Of a DNA stretch of 64,000 nucleotides, positions 36,364-44,976 are shown one piece after another. Position 1 is the first letter of the stretch. Each line of letters begins with the position of its first letter. The notes below the pieces were generated by a model. That model searched no databases. It saw only the letters and a list, made by a program, of their open reading frames with translations, and was not told where the DNA came from. Origin of the DNA: Bacteroidales bacterium (GTDB taxonomy: Bacteria > Bacteroidota > Bacteroidia > Bacteroidales > JAIOZK01); contig JAIOZK010000007.1 in the NCBI GenBank assembly GCA_021740625.1, positions 62,001 through 126,000 of the forward strand. Direction: 5' to 3'. The position numbers and the translations under genes were made by a program.

Positions 36364-37620
36364 ATGAAAAGACTGATTCTCATATTCAAACTCATCGGTG
36401 AAAGTTTTGTTTTTGCCTTTAACGAGGTTTTGATCAATAAAACAAGAACCATACTTTCCCTGTTGGGGATCACCATTGGGATTTTTTCAATCATCTCTGT
36501 ATTTACGGTTTTCGATTCAATGGAAAATTCTATCAAGGAGGAGATCGAATCCCTGGGCGACAATGTGCTGTTTATACAAAAGTGGCCCTGGGCGATGGGC
36601 GGTGATTATCCATGGTGGAAATATTACAAACGACCCGAACCCGACATAAATGACCTGAGGGAAATCGAAAGACGCAGCACGACTGCCGAAGCAGCAACTT
36701 TTATGGTGGGGGTAAACAGGACAGTAAAATATCGCAACAACAGCATCGAAAATGTGGGCATCGAAGCCGTTACCCAGGATTACGACCGGGTAATGCCTTT
36801 TGAACTGGGTGCGGGCCGTTATTTTACACCCATAGAATCCAAGGGAGGCGATAACGTGGCCATCATTGGTTCCCTGATCGGTGAAAATCTCTTCGGTGAA
36901 AATGTCGATCCCATCGGTAGAAAGATCAAAATATTCGGATTGAACATGGATGTGATCGGTGTGTTGAAAGAAGAAGGCGAAGATCTTTTTGGCAATACAT
37001 CCGACAACAAGGTGATCATACCCGTGAACTTTGCCAGGAATGTGATCGATATCAGGGATATTAACGCTACCATTGCCGTAAGAGCCAAGAACCAGATCTC
37101 AAATGATCAGATGAAGGATGAACTGACCGGGATACTGCGCTCGGTTCATAAGTTGAAACCATCGGCCGACAATGATTTTGCCATCAATGAAACCGATATT
37201 ATCAGCAAAGGTTTTGATGATCTGTTTGCCGTAATTGCCATGGTGGGTTGGGTGATCGGAGGCTTTTCACTGCTTGTAGGAGGGTTTGGGATCGCTAACA
37301 TTATGTTTGTCAGTGTCAAGGAAAGAACACGACAGATCGGGATACAGAAATCACTGGGCGCAAAAAATTATTTCATCCTTTTACAGTTTTTATTCGAAGC
37401 TGTATTCCTCTCTATTTTCGGGGGTTTTATCGGGTTGATCATTGTTTACGTACTTACCCTGGTCGGTTCCAATGCCATTGGTTTCGATTTAATTTTAACC
37501 GAAGGCAATATTTTACTGGGTATTCTTGTTTCTGCTTTCATAGGATTGGTTTCCGGGATTATTCCTGCTTTTAATGCATCCCGTTTGAACCCGGTCGATG
37601 CGATGCGATCGACTTTCTAG
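36364..37620 (+). CDS. MacB/FtsX-type ABC transporter permease
   Basis: A 418-aa inner-membrane permease: first helix at residues ~20-45 (RTILSLLGITIGIFSIISVF), a large periplasmic MacB_PCD domain (to ~280), and three C-terminal helices of the FtsX domain, with SVKERTRQIGIQKSLGAKN between the second and third. Family members work with a separate ATPase in lipoprotein, peptide or drug handling; none is adjacent. The frame extends upstream to 36250, but the ATG at 36364 gives the family's N terminus. Confidence 0.9.
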   Translation: MKRLILIFKLIGESFVFAFNEVLINKTRTILSLLGITIGIFSIISVFTVFDSMENSIKEEIESLGDNVLFIQKWPWAMGGDYPWWKYYKRPEPDINDLREIERRSTTAEAATFMVGVNRTVKYRNNSIENVGIEAVTQDYDRVMPFELGAGRYFTPIESKGGDNVAIIGSLIGENLFGENVDPIGRKIKIFGLNMDVIGVLKEEGEDLFGNTSDNKVIIPVNFARNVIDIRDINATIAVRAKNQISNDQMKDELTGILRSVHKLKPSADNDFAINETDIISKGFDDLFAVIAMVGWVIGGFSLLVGGFGIANIMFVSVKERTRQIGIQKSLGAKNYFILLQFLFEAVFLSIFGGFIGLIIVYVLTLVGSNAIGFDLILTEGNILLGILVSAFIGLVSGIIPAFNASRLNPVDAMRSTF

Positions 37621-37697
37621 TTTGAATAAGATCATTTTTACGGCATTTATTGGTTAAAACAAATTCTATTGCTTAAATTTATCCGAAATTATTGATT

Positions 37698-39461
37698 ATG
37701 GAAAAGCGCTGGGTAATAAAAAAACAGGGAGATCCTGAACGGGTCGCTACTTTATCCGGTGAACTGAATATCAATAAACACCTGGCCAACCTTTTGGTAC
37801 AAAGAGGAATAACAAATTATCAGCAAGCAAAAGAATTTTTCCGCCCCGAACTCTCCAAATTGCATGATCCTTTCCTGATGAAAGATATGGACCGTGCAAT
37901 CGAACGCATTGAAAAAGCCATTCGAAACAAAGAAAAAATACTCGTTTACGGTGATTATGATGTGGATGGTACCACGGCAGTTTCCCTGGTATATACCTAC
38001 CTGAAAAAATTCCATGATCAACTTGATTTCTATATCCCTGACCGTTATTCAGAAGGTTATGGCATTTCCTATCAAAGCATTGATTTTGCATGCGAAAAAG
38101 GATTCTCCCTGGTCATTGCGTTGGATTGCGGGATAAAGGCTGTTGAAAAGATCGCATATGCCGGTGAAAAAGGACTGGATTTCATCATCTGCGACCATCA
38201 CCGTCCGGGGGATACATTGCCTGATGCTGTTGCAGTACTCGATCCACAGCGAGAAGATTGCCATTATCCCTTTGAGGAATTATCGGGCTGCGGAGTAGGT
38301 TTTAAACTGATTCAGGCATACCAGCAAAAAGAATGTCTGCCATTCGAAGAACTGGAACAATACCTCGACCTCGTAGTGGTGAGCATTGCCGCCGACATTG
38401 TACCTGTTACCGGTGAAAACAGGATACTGGCCTATTACGGGCTCAAACTGATCAATTCCAATCCAAGGCCGGGCATTGAGGCCATTCTGTATTACAGCAA
38501 CATCAAACGAAAAGATCAGGGATTGAGCAAAAAAAATGCATTTAGCAAGGAGCTTAACATCACCGATCTGGTTTTCCTGGTAGGCCCCAGGATCAATGCG
38601 GCTGGAAGAATAGAAAGTGCCAACAATTCGGTAGAATTGCTGGTTGCTGATAATTTTGAAAAAGCCCAGAAGTTTGCGGAACAGATCAATAACTTCAATA
38701 CCGAAAGACGCAATTTGGATGCCCAGATTACCCAGGAAGCACTGGAAATGATCGACCAGGACGAAGAAATGAAATCTCAAAAGGCTACCGTGGTATTCAA
38801 TCCTGAATGGCACAAGGGTGTTATTGGAATTGTGGCCTCCCGCCTTACCGAAGTTTATTACAGGCCCACCGTAGTGCTGACCAAATCAAACGGGCTCATC
38901 ACGGGATCGGCACGATCGGTAAAGGATTTTGATGTTTATGATGCCATTGATTCATGCAGCGAACTCCTGGAGCATTTCGGCGGACATAAATATGCTGCAG
39001 GCCTTTCTCTGAAACCTGAAAACCTGGTAGCTTTCAAAGAAAAATTCAACAGCATCGTTAACGAAACCATACAAGATCATATGCTGGTACCCGAAATCGA
39101 GATCGATGCCATCCTGAACCTTTCAGATATCAACAGCCGGTTTTTCAGGATACTCAAGCAATTTGCTCCCTTCGGACCAGGAAATATGTCGCCTGTGTTC
39201 CTGGCTGAAAAGCTGATCGATACGGGCCATGCCAGGATTGTTGGTCATAATCACCTCAAACTTAAAGTGATCCACCGTGAGATCAGCAGCCTGCCATTTC
39301 CTGCCATTGCTTTCCAGCAAGCCAAATTCTTTGAAGACATATCCAATGGGTCAGCTTTCAATCTTTGCTATCATCTCGAAGAAAACGAATGGAACGGCAT
39401 GGTAAGTCTTCAGATCAATGTAAAGGATATAAAGATAGAGAAAGCAGAAATGGCGATTTGA
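37698..39461 (+). CDS. recJ: single-stranded-DNA-specific exonuclease RecJ
   Basis: A 587-aa 5'-3' exonuclease of recombination and mismatch repair. The DHH domain has VYGDYDVDGTTAVSL and ICDHHRPGD; the DHHA1 domain has GSARSVKDFDVYDAI and HFGGHKYAAGLSL; an OB-like domain follows. The ATG at 37698 is preferred over the TTG at 37692. Confidence 0.96.
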   Translation: MEKRWVIKKQGDPERVATLSGELNINKHLANLLVQRGITNYQQAKEFFRPELSKLHDPFLMKDMDRAIERIEKAIRNKEKILVYGDYDVDGTTAVSLVYTYLKKFHDQLDFYIPDRYSEGYGISYQSIDFACEKGFSLVIALDCGIKAVEKIAYAGEKGLDFIICDHHRPGDTLPDAVAVLDPQREDCHYPFEELSGCGVGFKLIQAYQQKECLPFEELEQYLDLVVVSIAADIVPVTGENRILAYYGLKLINSNPRPGIEAILYYSNIKRKDQGLSKKNAFSKELNITDLVFLVGPRINAAGRIESANNSVELLVADNFEKAQKFAEQINNFNTERRNLDAQITQEALEMIDQDEEMKSQKATVVFNPEWHKGVIGIVASRLTEVYYRPTVVLTKSNGLITGSARSVKDFDVYDAIDSCSELLEHFGGHKYAAGLSLKPENLVAFKEKFNSIVNETIQDHMLVPEIEIDAILNLSDINSRFFRILKQFAPFGPGNMSPVFLAEKLIDTGHARIVGHNHLKLKVIHREISSLPFPAIAFQQAKFFEDISNGSAFNLCYHLEENEWNGMVSLQINVKDIKIEKAEMAI

Positions 39462-39490
39462 TTTTTTTTGGTTACTCTGTAGCCTGTCCT

Positions 39491-39561
39491 GTTCGATATT
39501 TGTTATTCATTATTCGAAATTCGACATTTGAATAACGAATATCGAAGTTAGAATCCTTTCG
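39491..39561. repeat. TTCGAAATTCGACATT / GAATAACGAATATCGAA inverted repeat
   Basis: A palindrome-like AT-rich stretch (gttattcattattcgaa ... gaataacgaatatcgaa) made of the same words as the tandem array after the four-helix-bundle gene, so that gene is bracketed by related repeats. Confidence 0.55.
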
Positions 39562-39638
39562 ATATTGCAGTTTTGAAAATTTTCTTTAAAAGATGTGACA
39601 AATAGAGGAGTAAAGGTATTAAGGCATAAAAATGTCTT

Positions 39639-40016
39639 ATGAAGAATCCTGTTAAATATGATCTCGAAGAAAGACTGATAGATTTCAGTGTTCAAATTGT
39701 GAAAATCGTAGAAAAAGTTGTCAAAACAAAAGCTGGTAATTTGCTAACGACTCAATTGATTAAAGCCGGAACTTCTCCGGCTTTGAACTACGGTGAGGCA
39801 CAAAGCAGCGAATCCCGAAAAGATTTTATTCATAAAATGAGGATAGCGTTAAAAGAACTAAGAGAAACGAATGTATGTCTCAGAATAATTAGAAAAGGAA
39901 AGCTAATTAATGATCTCCTCCTGATTGATAAAATCTTAAAAGAAAACAATGAATTAATTGCAATTTTTGTTAAAAGTATAGATACGGCCGGAAAGGGATT
40001 GGATAAAGTAGGATAA
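39639..40016 (+). CDS. four-helix-bundle protein (23S rRNA-intervening-sequence type)
   Basis: A 125-aa protein of the S23/four-helix-bundle family: LEERLIDFSVQIVKIVEKV, LTTQLIKAGTSPALNYGEAQ, SRKDFIHKMRIALKELRET and a final helix. Relatives are coded by intervening sequences in 23S rRNA of some bacteria, but most, as here, are stand-alone genes of unknown function. It is AT-rich and lies between two stretches of TTCGAATATCGAA-type repeats. A second family member is at 54250-54630. Confidence 0.85.
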   Translation: MKNPVKYDLEERLIDFSVQIVKIVEKVVKTKAGNLLTTQLIKAGTSPALNYGEAQSSESRKDFIHKMRIALKELRETNVCLRIIRKGKLINDLLLIDKILKENNELIAIFVKSIDTAGKGLDKVG

Positions 40017-40025
40017 TTCTAATAT

Positions 40026-40300
40026 TGAAACGATGCTGCGCCTTTCGACATTATTTTGAATATCGAATATCGAATTTCCAATGTCGAATATCGAAGTGAT
40101 GCTATGCCCGTTCGACATTCGAAATTTTTTGAATAACGAATATCCAATATCCAACGTCGAATATCGAAGTGACGCTATGCCCGTTCGACATTGGTTATTC
40201 ATTATTCGACATTCGAAATTTTTTGAATAACGAATATCCAATATCCAATGTCGAATATCGAAGTGATGTAGTACCCGTTCGACATTCGTTATTCTTTTTT
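40026..40300. repeat. tandem array of ~66-94 bp units
   Basis: Four related units, each with the sequence cgaagtgatgctatgcccg followed by ttcgacatt and then gaataacgaatatccaatatcc. The anchor cgaagt occurs at 40092, 40165 and 40259 (73- and 94-bp steps; the longer unit holds an extra gttattcattattcgacatt), with a diverged copy beginning near 40026. Units are full of small palindromes. The array ends at the stop codon of the HdeD gene. Confidence 0.8.
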
Positions 40301-40831
40301 CAGTGTTTTCAGGTTGATGGAGTAGAGGGTAATGAAAAGACCGAAAATAATGGCAAATATCCCCACCAGGTAAGTTACCGCAACAGCTCCTTCGAATGGA
40401 TTGATGAACAGAATGATCGAGAATACGATCACGATCAGGGCGTTCAGGAACATCATCCATCGTGATTTGTTCTCACGGTTGGCGTTCATCGCATTCACCA
40501 GTTGGGAAAAACCCACCGAAATGGCCCAGATGGCCAGGATGATGATGAAGATGTCAATGGAGAATTCAGGAAAGAAAATGATTACCAGTCCGATCAAGAT
40601 ATCAAAGATCCCTTCGTACAACCAGTTTCGCCAGGATTTGCTGTGATCTTTATGCGTCAATGCCCCGGTGATCAGGAAAATACCACCGATGATGATGACA
40701 ATCCCGAAATAGATCATAAGCGTGATCAGGGTGGTGCCCGGCATGGCCACGGCAAAAATACCAAAGATTATGGCAAGCAATCCTTTCAGGGTCAGCAGCC
40801 ACCAGTTTTTAAAAGGTTTTTGTTTTTTCAT
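40289..40831 (-). CDS. HdeD/DUF308 family membrane protein
   Basis: A 180-aa membrane protein with six predicted helices in three pairs (LLTLKGLLAIIFGIFAVAMP, LIYFGIVIIIGGIFLITGAL and similar), the DUF308 arrangement named for E. coli HdeD of acid resistance. A role in acid stress is by name only. The start is the ATG before KKQKPFKNWW; an upstream in-frame TTG/Met adds three residues. It follows the LysE gene by 2-11 bp, probably as one operon. Confidence 0.85.
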   Translation of the reverse strand: MKKQKPFKNWWLLTLKGLLAIIFGIFAVAMPGTTLITLMIYFGIVIIIGGIFLITGALTHKDHSKSWRNWLYEGIFDILIGLVIIFFPEFSIDIFIIILAIWAISVGFSQLVNAMNANRENKSRWMMFLNALIVIVFSIILFINPFEGAVAVTYLVGIFAIIFGLFITLYSINLKTLKKE

Positions 40832-40842
40832 AATTAACAAAT

Positions 40843-41475
40843 TTACAAAAATTCATATAAAGACCTGATTATTAAAAATATACCAAATCCGGTCAAACCT
40901 ATTCCGGCAATGCGGTTCACCCACTCAATCAGGTTTGATGTTAAATATTTTTTGATTTTATAAGCGCCGAAACATTTCAGCACATCCATGATCAATACGG
41001 TAAGCAGAGTGGCTGAAAAAAAGATCAGCAGGTTTTGCTCATCCTTGCCTGAACCTGCTGTAAAGCCAACCACCACACCCATCCAGAATATCCATACGAA
41101 AGGATTGGCAATGTTCAGGAAAAAACCTTTCAGGATGAAAGTGACCACACTGGGTGTATCTTCATCATTCACCCTCTCATTTCCGGTGATCTTGACCCTG
41201 CGTGTATAGGTCACGATGCCGAAAATGATCAGGATCACACCGCTGATGATGCCAAAGGCAAGATGATTTTCTTCTTTGTTGAGTAATTTAAAAGCGCCAA
41301 AAAAACTCAGGGCTACGAGGGCAACATCGCTCAGGAACACACCGACGGCAAGCTGAACCCCCGACCAGAATCCCCTGTGGATGCTGGTCTGGATCTCAGC
41401 AAATAAGGCCGGACCAAATCCAAAGAATATAGCCAGTGTCATTCCCAGGATTACACCTTCGTATAAAGAAGCCAT
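40843..41475 (-). CDS. LysE/RhtB family exporter
   Basis: A 210-aa membrane protein with six helices and the LysE-family opening GVILGMTLAIFFGFGPALFAEIQTSI compressed into the first helix and loop, then GFFLNIANPFVWIFWMGVV. It exports amino acids or related small metabolites; substrate not predictable. The HdeD-family gene follows closely. Confidence 0.85.
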   Translation of the reverse strand: MASLYEGVILGMTLAIFFGFGPALFAEIQTSIHRGFWSGVQLAVGVFLSDVALVALSFFGAFKLLNKEENHLAFGIISGVILIIFGIVTYTRRVKITGNERVNDEDTPSVVTFILKGFFLNIANPFVWIFWMGVVVGFTAGSGKDEQNLLIFFSATLLTVLIMDVLKCFGAYKIKKYLTSNLIEWVNRIAGIGLTGFGIFLIIRSLYEFL

Positions 41476-41701
41476 GTTACTGAATTAAGCGTTTCGTGTT
41501 TTCAATTTTTCTTTGTTGCCTGAATATTGAAAGCACCAAATTTAAACAAATCAATTTACCGGGAAAAGTTTGATGGATTATTTTGCTTGTCTTGTTTATT
41601 ACCATCATATGCTGACAGCGGCCTACTGTTTACTTTTTTCATAATAGCCGTATTGACTTTGAATAACAAAGTTCATTTTTAAAATTTGAAATATCAAACT
41701 T

Positions 41702-42598
41702 CTAATCCTTCAAGCAACGAACAGATAAACCGTCTCCCTGACTGTGAGTGTAACGGTTTACTTCATCGGCGCCATAGCCTAGGCCCCAGTTCCAGGCTTC
41801 CGACCCATTCTCAGCAGTAGAGGACCAAAAGTAAGCGGCCAACTCTAAGTAATGAAAAATACCATCGCTGTCACGGTAGCCGCCCGGAAGGGCCGTGAAG
41901 CCATAGGCGTCAGATCCGTTTCCATTTGAATACCAACCACTTGTGCTTTTCATTTTATATCCTGCATCGGTTCCAATCCATGTTAAAGATTCACAATCCA
42001 CAGTCTCATCAATGTAAGTTGTTAGCGTACACCAATCATCATCACTTGGCAAATGCCAGCCAGTGGGGCAGGCGCCCAATGCCGTTGACCAATCATACAG
42101 CCTCCCATAAGTATCACAATTGGAAGAATTATCGTCATAACACCAGCTATTGCCCGTTTCGTAGTTGAGGTTTTCAGCCATCCAGCACTGTGTTCCAATT
42201 TCAACAGTATTGTATGTCTGACCATCTCTGGAATCCGTTATGGGATCACCGCAAGACCAGGAATTGGCAATAATCTTAATACGTGCTGTAGAAGAAGTAC
42301 TATTAGGATAGCTAATGCGACCATCCCAGATAAGATGAATATCATTTCCCGGACTAACATTTAATGAGCCTGTTATTTCATTGGGTTCAATGGAAGTATA
42401 GGTAGTACCGTTATCGAAACTTACTTCAAGGGTAATATCGTAAGCTGAGCTATTTCCTGCAAGGTCAAACATAATATCAACTACACGCTCATTACTACCG
42501 GTTCCTTGTTCTACCCGGATGTTGGTTATTGATCCGCTTTGTGCAAAAGCACTGAATATAAAAAATAATAATGCGAATAAACTTATTGTCTTTTTCAT
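41702..42598 (-). CDS. secreted FISUMP-domain protein
   Basis: A 298-aa secreted protein: signal peptide (LFALLFFIFSAFAQ), an Ig-like beta domain (ITNIRVEQGTGSNERVVDIM, VSFDNGTTYTS), then a FISUMP domain with DSRDGQTYNTVEIGTQCWM, WHLPSDDDWCTL, FWSSTAENG and SVRCLKD at the end. Unlike the protein at 17.3 kb it is not a lipoprotein. A TTG start 12 codons upstream is open but the ATG opens the signal peptide. The 71-aa gene lies immediately upstream. Confidence 0.85.
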   Translation of the reverse strand: MKKTISLFALLFFIFSAFAQSGSITNIRVEQGTGSNERVVDIMFDLAGNSSAYDITLEVSFDNGTTYTSIEPNEITGSLNVSPGNDIHLIWDGRISYPNSTSSTARIKIIANSWSCGDPITDSRDGQTYNTVEIGTQCWMAENLNYETGNSWCYDDNSSNCDTYGRLYDWSTALGACPTGWHLPSDDDWCTLTTYIDETVDCESLTWIGTDAGYKMKSTSGWYSNGNGSDAYGFTALPGGYRDSDGIFHYLELAAYFWSSTAENGSEAWNWGLGYGADEVNRYTHSQGDGLSVRCLKD

Positions 42599-42639
42599 AA
42601 TGCTAAATTTGGTTTGATTGTTCAATGTCTGCAAAATAA

Positions 42640-42855
42640 TTAAGCTGTTGATTTTCTGCTCTTAAAATACCGCCACAACAGAAAACCTCCGATTAATACA
42701 GCGCCAATATAAAGCGCATAATCTGACAGGGGTGCAGCATATGCCGATCCGAATAAAAAGGGATCTGAGATACCAATGATCTCTTCCGCATTTACATTAA
42801 CTGCCAATAAAAAAATTATTAGCATGACAAGGGTCTTGTAAATTTTAAATTTCAT
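42640..42855 (-). CDS. small exported protein with sorting-signal-like C terminus
   Basis: A 71-aa protein. An N-terminal signal peptide (LVMLIIFLLAVNVNA) is followed by a short Gly/Ala/Ser-rich middle and a C-terminal three-part signal: motif APLSDYAL, a hydrophobic helix (YIGAVLIGGFLLW) and a basic end (RYFKSRK). This arrangement resembles exosortase targets such as IPTL-CTERM (IPTLSEW-helix-RRR). An exosortase is encoded at 53.4-54.0 kb. It lies 41 bp upstream of the FISUMP gene on the same strand. A simple bitopic membrane peptide is the alternative. Confidence 0.6.
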   Translation of the reverse strand: MKFKIYKTLVMLIIFLLAVNVNAEEIIGISDPFLFGSAYAAPLSDYALYIGAVLIGGFLLWRYFKSRKSTA

Positions 42856-42965
42856 AAGATTTATGTTTTGGTTTGTTTATCCGGGAATTATACAAAACAA
42901 ATCTAATAAATATATCTATGAAAACCAAATATTTGTTACTTTATGAATTGCATTAACATCTGTAT

Positions 42966-43040
42966 TAATCCGCCAGTAGGCGGACAAGGGTCTAACTTTC
43001 CTGAATACAGTCGGGTTCCCCGCCCCTTGGGGCGCTATTT
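42966..43040. repeat. GC-rich modular palindromic repeat (copy 2)
   Basis: Contains taatccgccagtaggcgg-acaaggg and ggttccccgccccttgggg-cgctatt, the same modules as at 24801-24948 (reverse orientation) and 54698-54808. It is part of the 470-bp gap between the 71-aa gene and the EEP gene. Confidence 0.7.
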
Positions 43041-43049
43041 AGAGTCTGT

Positions 43050-43198
43050 CCATAAAGTCTCAATTTTACCACCACCCTCCGCACCCCCTTAGTCCCCTGA
43101 AATCACCCACACAAATAAGGGATTGGATGGTTCTCTCCGCCTCAGGCGGAGAGTTAGAGGGGTTTGCGAAGGAGGGCGAGTTTATGGATAGAATCTAG
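43050..43198. repeat. ~150-bp imperfect hairpin element
   Basis: The ends gagtctgtccataaagtctc and (reverse complement) gattctatccataaactc match; next to them ccctccgcacccccttag pairs with ccctccttcgcaaacccctc, and the centre holds the perfect hairpin ctctccgcctcaggcggagag. The whole stretch could fold into one long hairpin and has the look of a small MITE. No coding potential is seen. The remaining gap (42856-42965, 43199-43325) is AT-rich with no feature. Confidence 0.55.
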
Positions 43199-43325
43199 TT
43201 AAATTAATATTTCAATGGTTTTCATGATCAAGATCCCGACCATCAGTTATTTTCTTAAAAATCGATTATCTTTATATTTTACTAGTATATCAAGCTAAAA
43301 TAAGTAACAACAGAAAGATTTTCAA

Positions 43326-44390
43326 ATGAATCAAAGCATGAAAAAATATGCAGGGGTCCTGCTGCGTCTGCTCATTATATTTCTGGCATTGCTGGGCTCT
43401 TTCCTTGTTTATATCAGTGTGAATGACTTTGATCCACCGGCCAGGATCAAACTGGATGTAATGGGCCCCGGAGAAGATGTACTTGCTGATAGCCGGGAAT
43501 TTACTTTCCTCAGCTGGAATATCGGTTATGCCGGACTGGGAAAGGAAATGGACTTTTTTTATGATGGGGGTGTACAGGTGAGACCTGAACAAGATCAGTT
43601 CAATACCTACTGGACTGGTATATGCAGTATACTGACAAAACTCGACACCATTGATTTCATTCTTTTGCAGGAAGTAGACATGAGATCCAAAAGAAGTTAT
43701 TTCACCGATCAAAAAGATAGCATCTCCTCCATTTTCAATGAACATTACGAAAGTTTTGCGGTAAATTATGATGTGAAGGTGGTGCCTGTTCCACTCCTGG
43801 ATCCTTTGGGTAAGGTAAAAGCCGGCATCATGAGTCTTTCAAAATATAAACCGGTCCTTGCCGAAAGGATCGCCTATCCCAACATTGCCTCCTGGCCGAA
43901 AAAGTTGTTTTTGCTCGACCGTTGCTTCATCGCCATGAAAATCCCCCTGGGTGAAAATGACCTGCTGGTGCTGAATACCCACAATTCATTTTATGTGAAA
44001 GAACCTGAATTGCGACAAAAAGAACTGGACATCATCAGGGAATACATGCTGAACGAATTCAGAAAAGGGAATTATGTGGTGGCAGGTGGTGACTGGAACC
44101 AGAATCCGCCGGAACTGCCCGATCTCAACTTTGAGAGTGAGGATCATTTCCAACGGATCATGAAAATCGATACCGAATTCCTGCCGGAGGACTGGAAATA
44201 TGCCTGTGACAAACGTTATCCAAGCAACCGCAATCTTGATGAGAAATATATCAAAGGCAAAACCCCGACTACCATCATCGATTATTTTATCCTCTCACCC
44301 AATGTAAAAGATTTTCAGGTAAGAACAATACCGATGGAATTTAAATATTCAGACCATCAGCCGGTAATTTTAACCATTGAAATTAAATGA
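43326..44390 (+). CDS. endonuclease/exonuclease/phosphatase family protein
   Basis: A 354-aa EEP-fold enzyme with one N-terminal membrane helix (LLRLLIIFLALLGSFLVYI), so the catalytic domain faces the periplasm. Conserved motifs: FTFLSWNIGYAG (Asn), FILLQEVDMRS (Glu metal ligand), NTHNSFY, VVAGGDWNQNP (Asp/Asn) and the closing KYSDHQPVILTI (Asp-His). The substrate may be a phosphodiester, phospholipid or inositide. First gene of a unit with yceI and a LytS/LytR pair. Confidence 0.85.
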   Translation: MNQSMKKYAGVLLRLLIIFLALLGSFLVYISVNDFDPPARIKLDVMGPGEDVLADSREFTFLSWNIGYAGLGKEMDFFYDGGVQVRPEQDQFNTYWTGICSILTKLDTIDFILLQEVDMRSKRSYFTDQKDSISSIFNEHYESFAVNYDVKVVPVPLLDPLGKVKAGIMSLSKYKPVLAERIAYPNIASWPKKLFLLDRCFIAMKIPLGENDLLVLNTHNSFYVKEPELRQKELDIIREYMLNEFRKGNYVVAGGDWNQNPPELPDLNFESEDHFQRIMKIDTEFLPEDWKYACDKRYPSNRNLDEKYIKGKTPTTIIDYFILSPNVKDFQVRTIPMEFKYSDHQPVILTIEIK

Positions 44391-44391
44391 T

Positions 44392-44976
44392 ATGAATTCC
44401 TGTAGCTTCTATAAAATACAAATATTGCAGTTGCTCCTGCTGGGCCAGATTGTTTTGATAAATCAACATCAAATCCAGGCTCAGGATATTTATCTCACAA
44501 AGGATTGCAGGGTTGAATTTGTTTCGGATGCACCCCTGGAGCTGATCAGGGCCAGCTCGGATAAACTGAATGGAGCCATCGATCTGGAAAAACGAACATT
44601 TGCTTTCAGCATCCCAAACAATTCTTTCAAAGGTTTTAACAGTCCACTGCAACAGGAGCATTTTTACGAAAACTATATTGAAAGTCATGAATACCCAACA
44701 TCCACTTATGAGGGCAAGATCATCGAAGATTACGATTTTCAAAAGGATGGTGAATATGAAGTCCGGGCCAAAGGGAAATTTAACATCCATGGTGTTTCAA
44801 AGGAGCGCATCATCAAAGCAAAACTTCTGAAAAAAGGGAATGAAATAAAGCTGAAGGCAAATTTCAGTATTCCGCTCGAAGAACACAACATTCATATTCC
44901 CCGCATCGTATACCAGAAAATTGCAGAAGTGATCGATGTAAGCATTGAAGGCAAACTGAAAAAGACCGAACAATGA
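44392..44976 (+). CDS. YceI family protein
   Basis: A 194-aa secreted lipocalin-like protein; signal peptide to about QIQAQ. The YceI barrel is shown by LEKRTFAFSIPNNSFKGF, MQEHFYENYIESHEYPTSTY-type spacing (QQEHFYENYIES), and KGKFNIHGVSKERIIKAKL, then FSIPLEEHNIHIP. The family binds polyisoprenoids or amide lipids. Start ATG lies one base after the EEP stop; its own stop overlaps the kinase start (ATGA). Confidence 0.88.
   Translation: MNSCSFYKIQILQLLLLGQIVLINQHQIQAQDIYLTKDCRVEFVSDAPLELIRASSDKLNGAIDLEKRTFAFSIPNNSFKGFNSPLQQEHFYENYIESHEYPTSTYEGKIIEDYDFQKDGEYEVRAKGKFNIHGVSKERIIKAKLLKKGNEIKLKANFSIPLEEHNIHIPRIVYQKIAEVIDVSIEGKLKKTEQ

Noticed and set aside
40026-40300. Possible CRISPR array
   Set aside because: Units differ in length (73 and 94 bp), lack constant repeats with unique spacers, and no cas gene is present.
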